From positions 496,001 to 560,000 of the forward strand of contig NZ_REFR01000010.1 of the NCBI RefSeq assembly GCF_003688555.1: a stretch of DNA of 64,000 nucleotides. Direction: 5' to 3'. Positions 9,899 to 19,764 of the stretch are shown piece by piece (the stretch's first letter is position 1; each line of letters opens with the position of its first letter). The notes under the pieces are model-generated. The model ran no database searches. It saw only the letters and a program-made list of their open reading frames with translations, and was not told the origin of the DNA. Made by a program: the position numbers and the translations under genes. Origin of the DNA: Eilatimonas milleporae (lineage in GTDB: Bacteria; Pseudomonadota; Alphaproteobacteria; Sphingomonadales; Kordiimonadaceae).

Positions 9899-10704
9899 CC
9901 AACATACTGGATGAGATCTGTGCGCGGAAGCGTGACCATATTGCCGATCGCAAAGCCATCCTGCCCCTTGCCGAGGTGCGGGCAAGAGCGGCCGATGCAT
10001 CGCCGCCGCGCGGGTTTCTGACAGCACTCAGCCGCCGCAGGCAGGACGGTGCCTACGGTTTTATCTGCGAGATCAAAAAGGCAAGCCCGTCAAAGGGGCT
10101 GATCCGCGCCGATTTTGACCCGCCGGCGCTGGCCGCCGCCTATGAGGCCGGCGGCGCGGCCTGTCTGTCGGTCCTGACCGATGAACCCTATTTTCAGGGT
10201 CGTGACGCCTATCTGACGGCAGCACGGGCGGCCACGTCCCTGCCCTGCCTGCGCAAGGATTTCATGCTGGACGCCTATCAGATTCACGAAGCGCGGATGC
10301 TGGGCGCGGACTGTATCCTGTTGATCCTGTCGGCGCTGGATGACGGGCCGGCACGGAATCTGGAAGCGCTGGCGCTGTCCCTCGGCATGGATGTGCTGAT
10401 CGAGGTACATGACAAGGCGGAGATGGAGCGGGCGCTCACCATGGAAAGCCCGCTTGTCGGCATCAACAACCGCAACCTCAAAACCATGTCGGTCAGCCTG
10501 GACACCACGCTTTCGCTGGCGGCCATGGCAGCCGGGGATACGGTTCTCGTGGCGGAATCCGGCCTGGCCAGCACGGATGACCTGGCGCGGTGCGCGTCTG
10601 CGGGCGCCGGCTGTTTCCTGATCGGCGAAACCTTCATGCGCCAGCCCGATGTCGCGGCGGCGGTGCGTGCCCTGCAAAAGCCTTCCGGCGCCGGTGCCGC
10701 ATGA
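9895..10704 (+). CDS. trpC: indole-3-glycerol phosphate synthase
   Basis: Closes the indole ring from carboxyphenylaminodeoxyribulose phosphate in tryptophan synthesis. The 269-residue TIM barrel contains the catalytic Lys in [24 protein letters not shown], the Glu in [17 protein letters not shown] and VAESGL. The start at 9895 overlaps the trpD stop (ATGA); an upstream ATG in the same frame lies inside trpD and is rejected. The stop overlaps moaC the same way. trpF, trpB and trpA are not in the window. Confidence 0.97.
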   Translation: MTNILDEICARKRDHIADRKAILPLAEVRARAADASPPRGFLTALSRRRQDGAYGFICEIKKASPSKGLIRADFDPPALAAAYEAGGAACLSVLTDEPYFQGRDAYLTAARAATSLPCLRKDFMLDAYQIHEARMLGADCILLILSALDDGPARNLEALALSLGMDVLIEVHDKAEMERALTMESPLVGINNRNLKTMSVSLDTTLSLAAMAAGDTVLVAESGLASTDDLARCASAGAGCFLIGETFMRQPDVAAAVRALQKPSGAGAA

Positions 10705-11243
10705 GCAAGCTGACCCATATCAGCGAGGCCGGCACCGCCCATATGGTCGATGTCGGCGCGAAGGACGTGACCGAGCGCCGCGCCCTTGCGGAAGGTTTTG
10801 TCCGCATGGACGCACAGACGCGGGCGCTGATCCTGGAAAACGGATTGAAAAAGGGCGATGTGCTGGCAACGGCACGGATTGCCGGCATCATGGCGGCCAA
10901 GCGGACCAGTGACCTGATCCCCCTGTGCCACCCCCTGCCCCTGACCCATGTCCGGCTTGACATCGCCCCGGCCACAGCCCCCGTCACCGCGCCTTCCGAC
11001 GACAATGGCGACGATCCCGCCCTGCGGATCGTGGCGGAGGTGCGCACACGCGGCAGAACCGGTGTCGAGATGGAGGCCCTGACCGCCGTATCCGTCGCCG
11101 CACTGACGATTTATGACATGGCCAAGGCGGTGGACCGAGTCATGGTGATAGATGCCGTGCGGCTGCTGGAAAAGGACGGCGGCAAATCCGGCCCCTTCCG
11201 CCACCCCGGCAGCGGCACGGATGTGTCCGGACAGGCCCCGTAA
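10701..11243 (+). CDS. moaC: cyclic pyranopterin monophosphate synthase
   Basis: With MoaA it converts GTP to cyclic pyranopterin monophosphate, the first intermediate of molybdenum cofactor synthesis. The 180-residue product carries [11 protein letters not shown] and [19 protein letters not shown], the conserved substrate-site motifs, and ends with KDGGKSGPF followed by a short extension. The ATG overlaps the trpC stop. A loop rich in Ala, Thr and Pro ([15 protein letters not shown]) is inserted at about residues 90-105. Its link to trp genes is common in alphaproteobacteria. Confidence 0.96.
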   Translation: MSKLTHISEAGTAHMVDVGAKDVTERRALAEGFVRMDAQTRALILENGLKKGDVLATARIAGIMAAKRTSDLIPLCHPLPLTHVRLDIAPATAPVTAPSDDNGDDPALRIVAEVRTRGRTGVEMEALTAVSVAALTIYDMAKAVDRVMVIDAVRLLEKDGGKSGPFRHPGSGTDVSGQAP

Positions 11244-11268
11244 CCGCCATGCTGAAAACACCCTTCTG

Positions 11269-12486
11269 ATGATCGCCGTCGAGGAAGCCTTCACCCGGCT
11301 GATGCGGCAGGTCGTACCGCTCGACAGTGAACCCTGCCCTTTGGAAAAGGCCGGGGGGCGCGTTCTGGCGGCCGATATCGCGGCGCGAAAATCCCAGCCG
11401 GCGGCAGCCCTGTCCGCCATGGACGGCTACGCGGTCCGTGCCACGGACCTGAGCGGCGCGGAGACCGGCAGCCGCACCTTCACCGTGATCGGCGAAAGCG
11501 CCGCCGGAAGCCCCTTCGCCGGTGAGGTCCGCACGGGACAGGCTGTGCGCATTTTTACCGGGGCCTTGGTGCCGGACGGTGCCGACCAGATTGTCATACA
11601 GGAAAATGCCGTGCGGGACGGTGACGCTGTCAGGCTGACGGCCGGGCCGGCACCGTTGGATAATATCCGTCCCGCCGGCGGGGATTTCACATCAGGGGAC
11701 ACGGTTCTGCATGCCGGGGCTCGTGTGACGCCAGCCATGATCGGGCTGGCCGCGGCCTGCGGTCACGGCGAACTGCCCGTTGTCAGGCGGGCACGCGTGG
11801 CTCTGATCAGCACCGGTGACGAACTGGTACCGCCGGGTCAATCGATTGACAGCCCGGCACAAATTTATGACAGCGCCGGCCCCATGGTTGCCGCACTGCT
11901 TGGCGATGCCGGTGCCGATATCGTCATGCAACGCCATGTGGGCGACGATGCAGCGGCCCTGGAACGGTGCCTCGGCGAGGCGGGGATGCAGGCGGACGTG
12001 GTGCTGACGATCGGCGGGGCGTCGGTGGGCGACAAGGATTTCGTGCATCCCGTATTGCAGCGGATGGGTGTGGCGCTGGATGTCTGGAAAATCGCCATGC
12101 GACCGGGCAAGCCGATGATGTTCGGCCGACGGGACGGCACCGTCTTTGTCGGTCTTCCGGGCAATCCGGCCTCGGCCTTTGTCAGTGCCCTGCTGTTCGT
12201 TCGGCCCCTGACAGCCACCCTGATGGGACAGACTGCCACACTGCCGACGGGAAGACCGGTGCCGCTCGGCACGGATCTGCCGGCCAATGGCCCCCGACAG
12301 CATTATATGCGTGCCCGTTTGGTCCATGATCCGCTGGGTGGTGACGGTGAACACGCGGTCATACCGGCGGAAACCCAGGATTCAAGCCTGCTGAGCGTCC
12401 TGGCGGACAGCGACGGGCTGATCGTTCGTCCTGCCATGGCACCGCCCGTCACACGCGGATGCCATGTTTTCTTTATTGCCTACTGA
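11269..12486 (+). CDS. moeA: molybdopterin molybdenumtransferase
   Basis: Inserts molybdenum into adenylylated molybdopterin. The 405-residue product has the expected order of signatures: SAMDGYAVRA near residue 52, RIFTGALVPDGADQIV, ISTGDEL, GGASVGDKDFV, MRPGKPMMFG and GLPGNPASAFV. The chosen ATG at 11269 has only a weak ribosome site and stands 25 bp after moaC, where coupling may help. A seven-codon frame starting at 11249 stops just before it and is probably meaningless. The lexA promoter follows directly. Confidence 0.95.
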   Translation: MIAVEEAFTRLMRQVVPLDSEPCPLEKAGGRVLAADIAARKSQPAAALSAMDGYAVRATDLSGAETGSRTFTVIGESAAGSPFAGEVRTGQAVRIFTGALVPDGADQIVIQENAVRDGDAVRLTAGPAPLDNIRPAGGDFTSGDTVLHAGARVTPAMIGLAAACGHGELPVVRRARVALISTGDELVPPGQSIDSPAQIYDSAGPMVAALLGDAGADIVMQRHVGDDAAALERCLGEAGMQADVVLTIGGASVGDKDFVHPVLQRMGVALDVWKIAMRPGKPMMFGRRDGTVFVGLPGNPASAFVSALLFVRPLTATLMGQTATLPTGRPVPLGTDLPANGPRQHYMRARLVHDPLGGDGEHAVIPAETQDSSLLSVLADSDGLIVRPAMAPPVTRGCHVFFIAY

Positions 12487-12495
12487 CATGGTGGC

Positions 12496-12529
12496 TTGAC
12501 GACAAATCAAAACGGAACTAAAAGAGAAC
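12496..12529 (+). promoter_or_regulatory. lexA promoter with LexA operator (SOS box)
   Basis: TTGACG (12496-12501) and TAAAAG (12519-12524) are 17 bp apart and form a sigma-70-type promoter 37 bp before the lexA ATG. GAAC-N7-GAAC at 12515-12529 overlaps the -10 box. GAAC-N7-GAAC is the other-strand reading of GTTC-N7-GTTC, the established alphaproteobacterial LexA site. Bound LexA would block the promoter, so lexA should repress itself. Confidence 0.8.
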
Positions 12530-12560
12530 ATAGGTAAAACAAAGTGTGAGGAACACCGTC

Positions 12561-13325
12561 ATGCTGACCGCAAAACAGCACCAGTTGCTTTTGTTTATCC
12601 ATGACCGTCTGAGCGAGACGGGGGTGTCTCCCTCCTTCGATGAAATGAAGGACGCTCTTGGCCTGAAATCGAAATCCGGTGTGCACCGGCTGATCGGTGC
12701 GCTGGAAGAGCGCGGGTTCATCCGCCGCCTGGCCAACCGTGCCCGCGCGCTTGAGATTTTGCGATTGCCGGACGGCTTTGACGGTGTCGCAGACAATGCT
12801 GGCCGGGATGCCACGGTCGTGCGAGGCCGCTTTCCCGCCATGCCGAAAGCAGTGCCGACGGCCGGGCCAACCGTATCGCCGGCCGCCCCCATTGCCCATT
12901 CCGGCAGGGACGTTTCCACCAGACCGCAAGGGCCGTCGGTGGTTGACATTCCCCTGCATGGGCGTATCGCCGCCGGTACCCCGATTGAAGCCATCGAGCA
13001 GCCGGACAGCTATATTCAGGTACCGGAAGGACTGACGGGTGGCGGTGATGCCTGTTACGCTCTGGAAGTGGATGGCGATTCAATGGTCGACCTGGGTATT
13101 CTGGACGGCGATACCGTTCTGATTGAAAGCTGTGAGACCGCACGGGACGGCGAGGTTGTCGTTGCCCTTGTCGACCGGGAAGAAGCCACGCTCAAGACCG
13201 TGCGCCGGCAAGGACGGCATGTGGCGCTGATACCGGCCAACCGGACACATGATACCCAGATTTATGAAGCCGAGCGGGTACAGATTCAGGGCCGGCTTGT
13301 GGGGCTGTACCGCAGATATCACTAA
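12561..13325 (+). CDS. lexA: SOS repressor LexA
   Basis: Represses DNA-damage genes and cleaves itself when stimulated by RecA filaments. The 254-residue product has a winged helix-turn-helix (about residues 1-65, with [20 protein letters not shown]) and a long Ala/Pro-rich linker. The S24 peptidase domain has the cleavage site Ala138-Gly139 (in GRIAAGTP), Ser174 (in DGDSMVD) and Lys212 (in EEATLKTV). The ATG at 12561 is chosen over a GTG five codons upstream because GTGAGGA lies at the right distance. Convergent with comEC. Confidence 0.96.
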   Translation: MLTAKQHQLLLFIHDRLSETGVSPSFDEMKDALGLKSKSGVHRLIGALEERGFIRRLANRARALEILRLPDGFDGVADNAGRDATVVRGRFPAMPKAVPTAGPTVSPAAPIAHSGRDVSTRPQGPSVVDIPLHGRIAAGTPIEAIEQPDSYIQVPEGLTGGGDACYALEVDGDSMVDLGILDGDTVLIESCETARDGEVVVALVDREEATLKTVRRQGRHVALIPANRTHDTQIYEAERVQIQGRLVGLYRRYH

Positions 13326-13370
13326 GGCCCGTGCCAAAGGGCTGCCCTGACCCACAAGGCAATGGGCCTT
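13324..13370. terminator. weak hairpin between lexA and comEC
   Basis: AAGGCCC at 13324-13330 pairs with GGGCCTT at 13364-13370 around a 33-base loop, just after the lexA stop and before the convergent comEC stop. There is no T-run, so it is only a possible bidirectional end point. Confidence 0.25.
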
Positions 13371-13383
13371 GTGCGGGATGTCC

Positions 13384-15705
13384 TTACTTTTGAATGGACA
13401 TTTCGGACACAGCCCAGCCGGCATGCCATGGGCGGCGGGGGTGTTTCGGCCGGCTGTAAGCAATCCGGAGCGGTAGACCGGGTGGCGCGGCCGCAAATGT
13501 GACGGCGACGGGACCGTACCGGTCGATATCCTCGCGGGTGATCCATATGGCCGGGCCGTGGCAATAATGCCGCCAAAGACGCGGCAGAACCACCAACACG
13601 GGCTGACGGCAATCTTCCCGGACGGCTGCCAGGGTTTTTGGCAGGCTGACCCTGCCCTTGCCCCTGTGGACGGTGATCATGCAGCCGTCCGGGCCGCAGT
13701 CTTCCGGCACAGGCATAAGCGTAGCTGCACCGTCCAGCCCCCAATACCGACGCCAGACATCCTGCCGGAAACCGTCCGTCAGGCGGCCCGTCATCATTAA
13801 ACGATTTTCCGCCAAACCGGGCATGGCAATTCTGGGATTGCGGCCGGACAGGATCAGATCGGCCTTGCTGTCAAAAGCCACGGTGATGAACCCAGCCAGG
13901 AGCAGCGGGATGGCGCCGGCCAGACCTGTGCGGGTGCAGTGCCACATCGCGGCCCACGCCAAAGCGGCCATACTGAAGCACAGAAACGATACGGAAATCG
14001 CGCCGCTGAAAAACACACTGCCGGGTTTGCCCGCCCAGAATTCCGCCAGGCTGAGAATCTGTTCAAGCCCCGGCTTGAACAGAGGGGCAACCAGGCCTGC
14101 CAAGCCGAACAGGTCGCAGGCCAGTGTCATGAGCGTCATCGGCATCACCCAGAAAACCATCAGTGGCATGACGGTCAGGTTGGCGGCCAGGGCAATCAGT
14201 GACACACTTTGAAAATGGTAGAGCGCGACCGGGGTAATGGCGACCTGGGCAATCAGCGTGGTCAACAGGCTGAGCAGGAAAAACCGCGCGCCCTTGCGCA
14301 GCCAGCCTGTGGCCCAGTTTTCAGTGTGAGGAGATGCCCCATCCGCGCCACCAAGCCGGTGGCGTGCGCGTTCATACACCAGCACCAGTGCGGCGGTGGC
14401 GGCAAAGGACATCTGAAAGCTGACACTGACAATACTGGATGGGGATAGAAGCAAAATAGTCAAGGCGGCCAAGGCAACGCTACGCATGGACAGAACCCGC
14501 CGCTCCAGGAGCACAGCCAGCAACGCGATACTAACCATGAGAAACGCACGCACCGTCGCCACGGAAAAACCGGACAGCAACAGGTAGGCGAACCCAACGC
14601 CCCAAGCGGCAATGGCGGCGGTACGGCGGGGGATCACACGATCCCGTATGACCGGCATGACAGCGATCAGCCATTCGGCCAGGAAAAACGCCAACCCTAC
14701 AATCAATCCCATATGCAGGCCAGAGATCGCCAGCAGATGTGCCAGTCCGGCGCTGCGCATGGCCGCGACACTGTCGGTCGACAGGCCATCACGCCGCCCG
14801 ACCATGAAAGCGGCCGCGAGGGCGCCGGCCTGCCCCGGCATAACCGCTCGTATACGGGCGGCAATCCGGTCGCGCACGTCGCTCAAAACAGTATCCTGTG
14901 GGTGGGACACGTTATCGACACCGTCGTCCGTATTCAGATGCGCAAGAACGAAACCGACGGCTGACAAGCCGTCGAAATAGGCTTTTCGGGCATAGTTAAA
15001 GCCACCTGGCACGGCCGGTCCTGGTGGGGGCATCAGGCGGGCCCGCAGGGTGAGCTGCATGCCGATGGCAAGTTCGTCCCTGCCAGCGGTCCGGTCGTTG
15101 AGCCTGACGGCACGCCCCGTCAGACCGGGCCGATCAGCGGTCCCGATCCGCACTGTCAGGCGCCAGGGCCTGTCCGGAAAGCGTTCGATATCAAGAAGGC
15201 GCCCTGTGAGCTGAACGGTTTGCGGACTTATCACAGAAGCGGGAACGCCGAAAAGGCGGCTTTCCAGGCTGGCGCCGAGGCATCCGAGGATGAGGATTAG
15301 CGTGCCAATGGCCACTGTCCGGATTTTTGTTCCGGACAGAATGGCGATGGCTGTGGTCATGCCTGCACTCAGGAACAGTATTGTCAAAGGCGGTTCAAAT
15401 TCCAGGGCGAAGTAGACTGCCGCGCCACAACCGAAAAAACAGGCCGTGGCGATGACGGCCCAGTCAGGATGCAATCGTGCCGACGGCAGGCCCAAGACGG
15501 ACAACAGATATGCCCTGAGGTATGCACCGCCGGTTTCCGCTCCGACTTTCAGATCATGCTTCAGGTCACGTTTCAGATCGCTTTTTCGGGCCAAGCTTCT
15601 ACATCTCTTGGTTTTGTCGGAAATTATGAATGGTTGATGCCACCTTAAGATACAAAGGAAGAAGCCGGTAGCCCGTGTCAGGGTTTTCGGCTTTTTGTAT
15701 GGCAA
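13384..15705 (-). CDS. comEC: ComEC/Rec2-family DNA uptake channel protein
   Basis: Polytopic inner-membrane protein of the family that moves single-stranded DNA into the cytoplasm during transformation. The 773-residue product has an N-terminal membrane pair plus soluble OB-like domain (about residues 80-270) and the Competence core with HLLAISGLHMGLI and about ten membrane segments. A C-terminal periplasmic region of about 170 residues follows. I see no metallo-beta-lactamase domain, which is usual for alphaproteobacterial members. The start is uncertain: a TTG near 15600 (LARKSDL) is an alternative. The N-terminal DLKRDLKHDLK comes from three imperfect 12-bp repeats at 15549-15584. Whether the organism is transformable cannot be told from this gene alone. 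Confidence 0.9.
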   Translation of the reverse strand: MPYKKPKTLTRATGFFLCILRWHQPFIISDKTKRCRSLARKSDLKRDLKHDLKVGAETGGAYLRAYLLSVLGLPSARLHPDWAVIATACFFGCGAAVYFALEFEPPLTILFLSAGMTTAIAILSGTKIRTVAIGTLILILGCLGASLESRLFGVPASVISPQTVQLTGRLLDIERFPDRPWRLTVRIGTADRPGLTGRAVRLNDRTAGRDELAIGMQLTLRARLMPPPGPAVPGGFNYARKAYFDGLSAVGFVLAHLNTDDGVDNVSHPQDTVLSDVRDRIAARIRAVMPGQAGALAAAFMVGRRDGLSTDSVAAMRSAGLAHLLAISGLHMGLIVGLAFFLAEWLIAVMPVIRDRVIPRRTAAIAAWGVGFAYLLLSGFSVATVRAFLMVSIALLAVLLERRVLSMRSVALAALTILLLSPSSIVSVSFQMSFAATAALVLVYERARHRLGGADGASPHTENWATGWLRKGARFFLLSLLTTLIAQVAITPVALYHFQSVSLIALAANLTVMPLMVFWVMPMTLMTLACDLFGLAGLVAPLFKPGLEQILSLAEFWAGKPGSVFFSGAISVSFLCFSMAALAWAAMWHCTRTGLAGAIPLLLAGFITVAFDSKADLILSGRNPRIAMPGLAENRLMMTGRLTDGFRQDVWRRYWGLDGAATLMPVPEDCGPDGCMITVHRGKGRVSLPKTLAAVREDCRQPVLVVLPRLWRHYCHGPAIWITREDIDRYGPVAVTFAAAPPGLPLRIAYSRPKHPRRPWHAGWAVSEMSIQK

Positions 15706-15781
15706 GGCTTACTTTCTGCACTGCAAGAAACAATTTATTGCACTGCGGTATCAGTGACGGTACCGGCCGGTCCAGTTGAAT

Positions 15782-15810
15782 TTGTCAGGCACGGAAAGCT
15801 GTGCTAGAAG
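15782..15810 (+). promoter_or_regulatory. possible gltX promoter
   Basis: TTGTCA (15782-15787) and TAGAAG (15805-15810) stand 17 bp apart, about 110 bp before the gltX start in the divergent comEC-gltX gap. The -35 match is good and the -10 match is moderate, so this is a candidate only. Confidence 0.35.
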
Positions 15811-15921
15811 CACCGCACGATCGCTGATCCGCAATCGCCGGATCGGCTTCCGGGGGTGCCTGAGTACGCCAACGCATCTGCGCCGCCCCTTCTGCATCAA
15901 TGACCAAGTCAGGGAATGAGC

Positions 15922-17328
15922 ATGCCGAACGACATGCCCCAGGTTGTGACACGTTTTGCCCCGTCGCCGACGGGATTTCTGCACATAGGCGGCGCACGCA
16001 CGGCATTGTTCAACTGGCTGTATGCGCGGCGGCACGGCGGAACCTTTTTGTTGCGAATCGAGGATACCGACCGTGAACGGTCCACGGATGTCGCCGTTGC
16101 CGCCATTCTGGCAGGACTGAAATGGCTTGGTCTCGACTGGGACGGCGAGGCTGTCAGCCAGTATGAACGGTCCGAGCGGCACCGCCAGGTCGCCGAACGC
16201 CTGCTGGCCGAGGGCAAGGCCTACCCTTGTTATGCCACGCCGGAGGAATTACAGGCCGCGCGCGAGGCGGCCCGGGCAGCGGGACAGACATTCCGCGGCG
16301 ACCTGTGGCGCGACCGCGAACCCCCGGCAGACCCGGACAGGCCGCATGCCGTACGCCTGAAAATGCCGCGTGAAGGCAGCACCATTATCGAGGACCGTGT
16401 CCAGGGACGGGTGGAAGTTTCCAATGATACGCTGGACGACATGATCCTTCTGCGGTCCGATGGAACGCCGACCTATATGCTGGCCGTGGTGGTGGACGAC
16501 CACGATATGGGTGTGACCCATGTTGTTCGTGGTGACGATCATCTGAACAATGCTTTCCGGCAGCATCAGCTTTATAACGCCCTGGGCTGGACGACACCGG
16601 CGATGGCACATATTCCGCTTATCCACGGACCTGACGGCAAAAAGCTGTCCAAACGCCACGGCGCCCTCGGGGTCGAGGCCTACCGCGACATGGGCTACCT
16701 GCCGGAGGCCATGCGCAATTATCTGCTGCGTCTCGGATGGAGCCGGGGCGATGCCGAGATCATATCGACCGCAGAGGCGAAAGAGTGGTTTGATCTGGAG
16801 GGCATTGGCCGCGGCGCATCCCGTTTCGATTTCGACAAGCTGGGTCATCTGAACCATCACTATATGCAGGGCCTGTCTTCCGGCGATCTTCTGCACATTC
16901 TGGACCCGTATCTTGTGAAACATCTGGAGCGTCGCCCGATTGAGGCTGAGCGCGCCCGCGTCATCGCGGCCCTGCCCGATCTGGTGGAACGCGCACAGAC
17001 CCTTGACGCCCTTGCCGGCATTGCGACCCCGTTCTGTAACAGTCGCCCGTTAGTTCTGGACGACAAGACAGCCGGCCTGCTGGCCAAGTCGCGCGAGGCG
17101 CTGACCGTGGCGCACAGCGCGCTCGCCGCCACGGATATATGGTCGGAAGACGCCATACGCGATGCCCTGAAGGCGGCAGCGTCGAGCAAGGGATTGAAAA
17201 TGGGGCAGATCATGCAGCCGGTGCGTGCCGCGATGACGGGCGGCAAACCGGCAGGCGATCTGGCCGGAATTCTTGTCATTCTGGGCCGGGATGAGGTTCT
17301 TGCCCGGCTGAGTGACCAATTGGCCTGA
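15922..17328 (+). CDS. gltX: glutamyl-tRNA synthetase
   Basis: Charges tRNA-Glu with glutamate; in organisms using GatCAB it may also charge tRNA-Gln. The 468-residue class I enzyme has the HIGH-type motif as HIGG (residues 21-24, in FAPSPTGFLHIGG), the KMSKS-type motif as KLSKRHG, and a C-terminal anticodon-binding helical domain. The ATG at 15922 is preferred over that at 15916 because the AGGG ribosome site at 15911-15914 is too close to the first. gltA follows on the same strand. Confidence 0.96.
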   Translation: MPNDMPQVVTRFAPSPTGFLHIGGARTALFNWLYARRHGGTFLLRIEDTDRERSTDVAVAAILAGLKWLGLDWDGEAVSQYERSERHRQVAERLLAEGKAYPCYATPEELQAAREAARAAGQTFRGDLWRDREPPADPDRPHAVRLKMPREGSTIIEDRVQGRVEVSNDTLDDMILLRSDGTPTYMLAVVVDDHDMGVTHVVRGDDHLNNAFRQHQLYNALGWTTPAMAHIPLIHGPDGKKLSKRHGALGVEAYRDMGYLPEAMRNYLLRLGWSRGDAEIISTAEAKEWFDLEGIGRGASRFDFDKLGHLNHHYMQGLSSGDLLHILDPYLVKHLERRPIEAERARVIAALPDLVERAQTLDALAGIATPFCNSRPLVLDDKTAGLLAKSREALTVAHSALAATDIWSEDAIRDALKAAASSKGLKMGQIMQPVRAAMTGGKPAGDLAGILVILGRDEVLARLSDQLA

Positions 17329-17373
17329 GACGGCACCCCGCCGTCAATGGCATGCCATGGAAGGAGTGAGACC

Positions 17374-18663
17374 ATGACAAAAGAGTCCCTCACATTGGCG
17401 GGCGGCAGCCTGTCCGTCGATTTGCCCATTCTTGAAGGGTCGGTCGGACCGAAAGTGATCGATGTGCGCAAACTGTATGCGCAGTCCGACATGTTCACCT
17501 TCGATCCCGGCTTCACATCGACCGCAAGCTGTGAATCCAAAATCACCTATATCGATGGGGATAAAGGAGAGCTGCTGTATCGTGGGTATCCCATCGAACA
17601 GCTGGCTGAACACAGTGATTACATGGAAGTCTGTTATCTGCTGCTGTTCGGTGAACTGCCGACACCGGACGAAAAGGCGAAATTCGTCCATGACATCACC
17701 TATCACACCATGCTGCATGAACAGCTGCGCAACTTTTTCGGTGGTTTCCGCCGTGATGCGCACCCGATGGCGATCATGGTGGGCGTGGTTGGCGCCATGG
17801 CAGCCTTCTACCATGACAGCACGGATATCGCCGATCCGCACCAGCGCATGGTGGCATCCTATCGCCTGATCGCAAAAATGCCGACGATCGCTGCCATGGC
17901 CTACAAATATTCCGTCGGTCAGCCGTTTGTCTATCCGCGCAATGACCTGAGCTACAGCGGCAACTTCCTCAACATGATGTTCTCGGTGCCTGCCGAGGAG
18001 TATAAGCTGAGCCCGACACTGGAGCGGGCCATGGACCTGATCTTCATCCTGCATGCCGATCATGAACAGAATGCTTCCACATCCACGGTGCGGCTGGCCG
18101 GCTCGTCCGGAGCCAATCCGTTTGCCTGTATTGCCGCCGGCATTGCCTGCCTGTGGGGTCCCGCCCATGGCGGCGCCAATGAGGCCTGCCTGAACATGTT
18201 GCAGGAAATCGGCACGGTCGACCGTATCCCGGAATTCATCGCCCGCGCCAAGGACAAGGATGACCCGTTCCGCCTGATGGGCTTTGGCCACCGTGTTTAT
18301 AAGAATTTCGACCCCCGCGCGACGGTCATGCGCAAAACCGCCCATGAGGTTCTGGGCGAACTCGGCGTGGAAGACCCGCTGTTCGATGTGGCGATGGAGT
18401 TGGAGAAGATTGCCCTCGAAGATGAGTATTTCATCTCGAAAAAGCTGTACCCGAACGTGGATTTCTATTCCGGCATCATTCTGAAGGCGATGGGTTTCCC
18501 GACGGAAATGTTTACCGTGCTGTTCGCGCTTGCGCGGACCAGCGGCTGGATTGCCCAGTGGAAGGAAATGATCGAGGATCCGGCACAGAAAATCGGTCGT
18601 CCGCGCCAATTGTATACCGGTGCCGCCACGCGGGATTACGTTCCGCTGGAAAAACGCGGATAA
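17374..18663 (+). CDS. gltA: citrate synthase (type II)
   Basis: Condenses acetyl-CoA and oxaloacetate to citrate at the entry of the TCA cycle. The 429-residue product is the long Gram-negative type. Active-site segments are [25 protein letters not shown] and [13 protein letters not shown], with the catalytic Asp in NVDFYSG. The start at 17374 follows AAGGAG; an upstream ATG nine codons earlier lacks a site. A strong intrinsic terminator follows. In relatives the lpxA-lpxI-lpxB genes end close to this gene; here a methyltransferase follows instead. Confidence 0.97.
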   Translation: MTKESLTLAGGSLSVDLPILEGSVGPKVIDVRKLYAQSDMFTFDPGFTSTASCESKITYIDGDKGELLYRGYPIEQLAEHSDYMEVCYLLLFGELPTPDEKAKFVHDITYHTMLHEQLRNFFGGFRRDAHPMAIMVGVVGAMAAFYHDSTDIADPHQRMVASYRLIAKMPTIAAMAYKYSVGQPFVYPRNDLSYSGNFLNMMFSVPAEEYKLSPTLERAMDLIFILHADHEQNASTSTVRLAGSSGANPFACIAAGIACLWGPAHGGANEACLNMLQEIGTVDRIPEFIARAKDKDDPFRLMGFGHRVYKNFDPRATVMRKTAHEVLGELGVEDPLFDVAMELEKIALEDEYFISKKLYPNVDFYSGIILKAMGFPTEMFTVLFALARTSGWIAQWKEMIEDPAQKIGRPRQLYTGAATRDYVPLEKRG

Positions 18664-18694
18664 GTCCTGCCGCAAGGCATACTGCAAAACAGGA

Positions 18695-18723
18695 AAGCCG
18701 GCCCTGTCCTGGGCCGGCTTTTT
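18695..18723 (+). terminator. intrinsic terminator of gltA
   Basis: Perfect 10-bp arms AAGCCGGCCC (18695-18704) and GGGCCGGCTT (18711-18720) with a six-base loop are followed by a T-run to 18723. It ends the gltX-gltA unit, so the methyltransferase downstream needs another promoter or readthrough. Confidence 0.9.
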
Positions 18724-18799
18724 CATGACGGCTATTTATCCCCGATACGAGGACAAACCGGTTCTGCCCGGCCGGTCGCGATGGTATGAAGGCGGTATC

Positions 18800-19741
18800 A
18801 TGCGGTATCAGTGCCCGAAATGTCATGCCGGTCGCTTAAGTCCCGATAACGGCAAAAGACAGTTGTCCTGCCGCAATCCTGCCTGCCGGCAGACATATCC
18901 CATGGTGCGGGACACCCCGATCCTGATCTGTGAAGACCGCAGTCTTTTTTCCTTTGACGATTATCTGGATCAGGACGACGCGACCAAGATGCACCTGCGC
19001 GCCAACCGCAAGGGTTTTCCCATGGGTATCCGTAACTTGCTTAAAAATATGGCGCCCGGCTTGTCCTCGCACGCGAGCGACTATACGAGCGACCATCTGA
19101 TCGAGGATATCTGTCGTGTCGTTCAGAGACCGAACGTTCTGGTGATCGGTGCCGGTGAAGCCGTGTTCCTGATGCCGAAAACGGTCGAAGTGACATATAC
19201 GGACGTTGCCCTTTGGCCGCTGACCGACGTCGTTGCCGACGCGCATGATCTGCCGTTTGGCGACGGGGCCTTCGACATTGTCATCGCCGCCGCCGTTCTT
19301 GAGCATGTCGTCAATCCGACACGGGTTGTCGAAGAGATCACCCGGGTTCTGAAAACCGGTGGCGCGGTCTATGCCAACACGCCCTTCATGCAGCAGGTTC
19401 ATATGGGGCGCTATGATTTCACCCGGTTTACCCATTTGGGGCACCGGCTGCTGTGGCGGCAGTATGACGAAATCAGATCGGGCGTATCGAACGGACCGGG
19501 TATGGCTGTGGCCTGGGCGGTTGAATATTTTTTCAGCACCCTGTTTACCACACCCTGGTTGGCGTCGGTTGTTCGTCATGTGGCACGCTTCGCCACTTAT
19601 CCTTTTCGCCTGACAGATCGCTTCACCCGTGACAGGGCCGGTGCCTTTGACGCGGCCTCGGCATATTATTTTGCCGGCATCAAACGCGAGACGCCTTTGA
19701 GTGACAAAGAGTTGCTGAAATCCTACAAGGGAAAGCAGTAG
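18800..19741 (+). CDS. class I SAM-dependent methyltransferase with N-terminal zinc ribbon
   Basis: Predicted methyltransferase of unknown substrate, 313 residues. Residues 5-29 form a Trm112-like zinc ribbon (Cys5, Cys8, Cys24, Cys29) ending in TYPMVRDTPIL. The Rossmann domain follows: VLVIGAGEAVFL as a degenerate motif I, DAHDLPFGDGAFDIVIA, and VLEHVVNPTRVVEEI with VLKTGGAVYANTPF, the Methyltransf_11 pattern. The C-terminal part has hydrophobic stretches (VEYFFSTLFTTPWLASVV) that could touch membrane. A GGCGG/GAAGG site precedes the ATG. It sits where lpxA/I/B usually lie, between gltA and fabZ. A role in surface lipid or glycan modification is possible but not shown. Confidence 0.78.
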   Translation: MRYQCPKCHAGRLSPDNGKRQLSCRNPACRQTYPMVRDTPILICEDRSLFSFDDYLDQDDATKMHLRANRKGFPMGIRNLLKNMAPGLSSHASDYTSDHLIEDICRVVQRPNVLVIGAGEAVFLMPKTVEVTYTDVALWPLTDVVADAHDLPFGDGAFDIVIAAAVLEHVVNPTRVVEEITRVLKTGGAVYANTPFMQQVHMGRYDFTRFTHLGHRLLWRQYDEIRSGVSNGPGMAVAWAVEYFFSTLFTTPWLASVVRHVARFATYPFRLTDRFTRDRAGAFDAASAYYFAGIKRETPLSDKELLKSYKGKQ

Positions 19742-19764
19742 TGAAGTGATCACCGTCCAGTGAA

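Noticed and set aside
11249-11269. Six-residue leader peptide frame before moeA
   Set aside because: Too short, no ribosome site of its own, no hairpin after it; likely chance.
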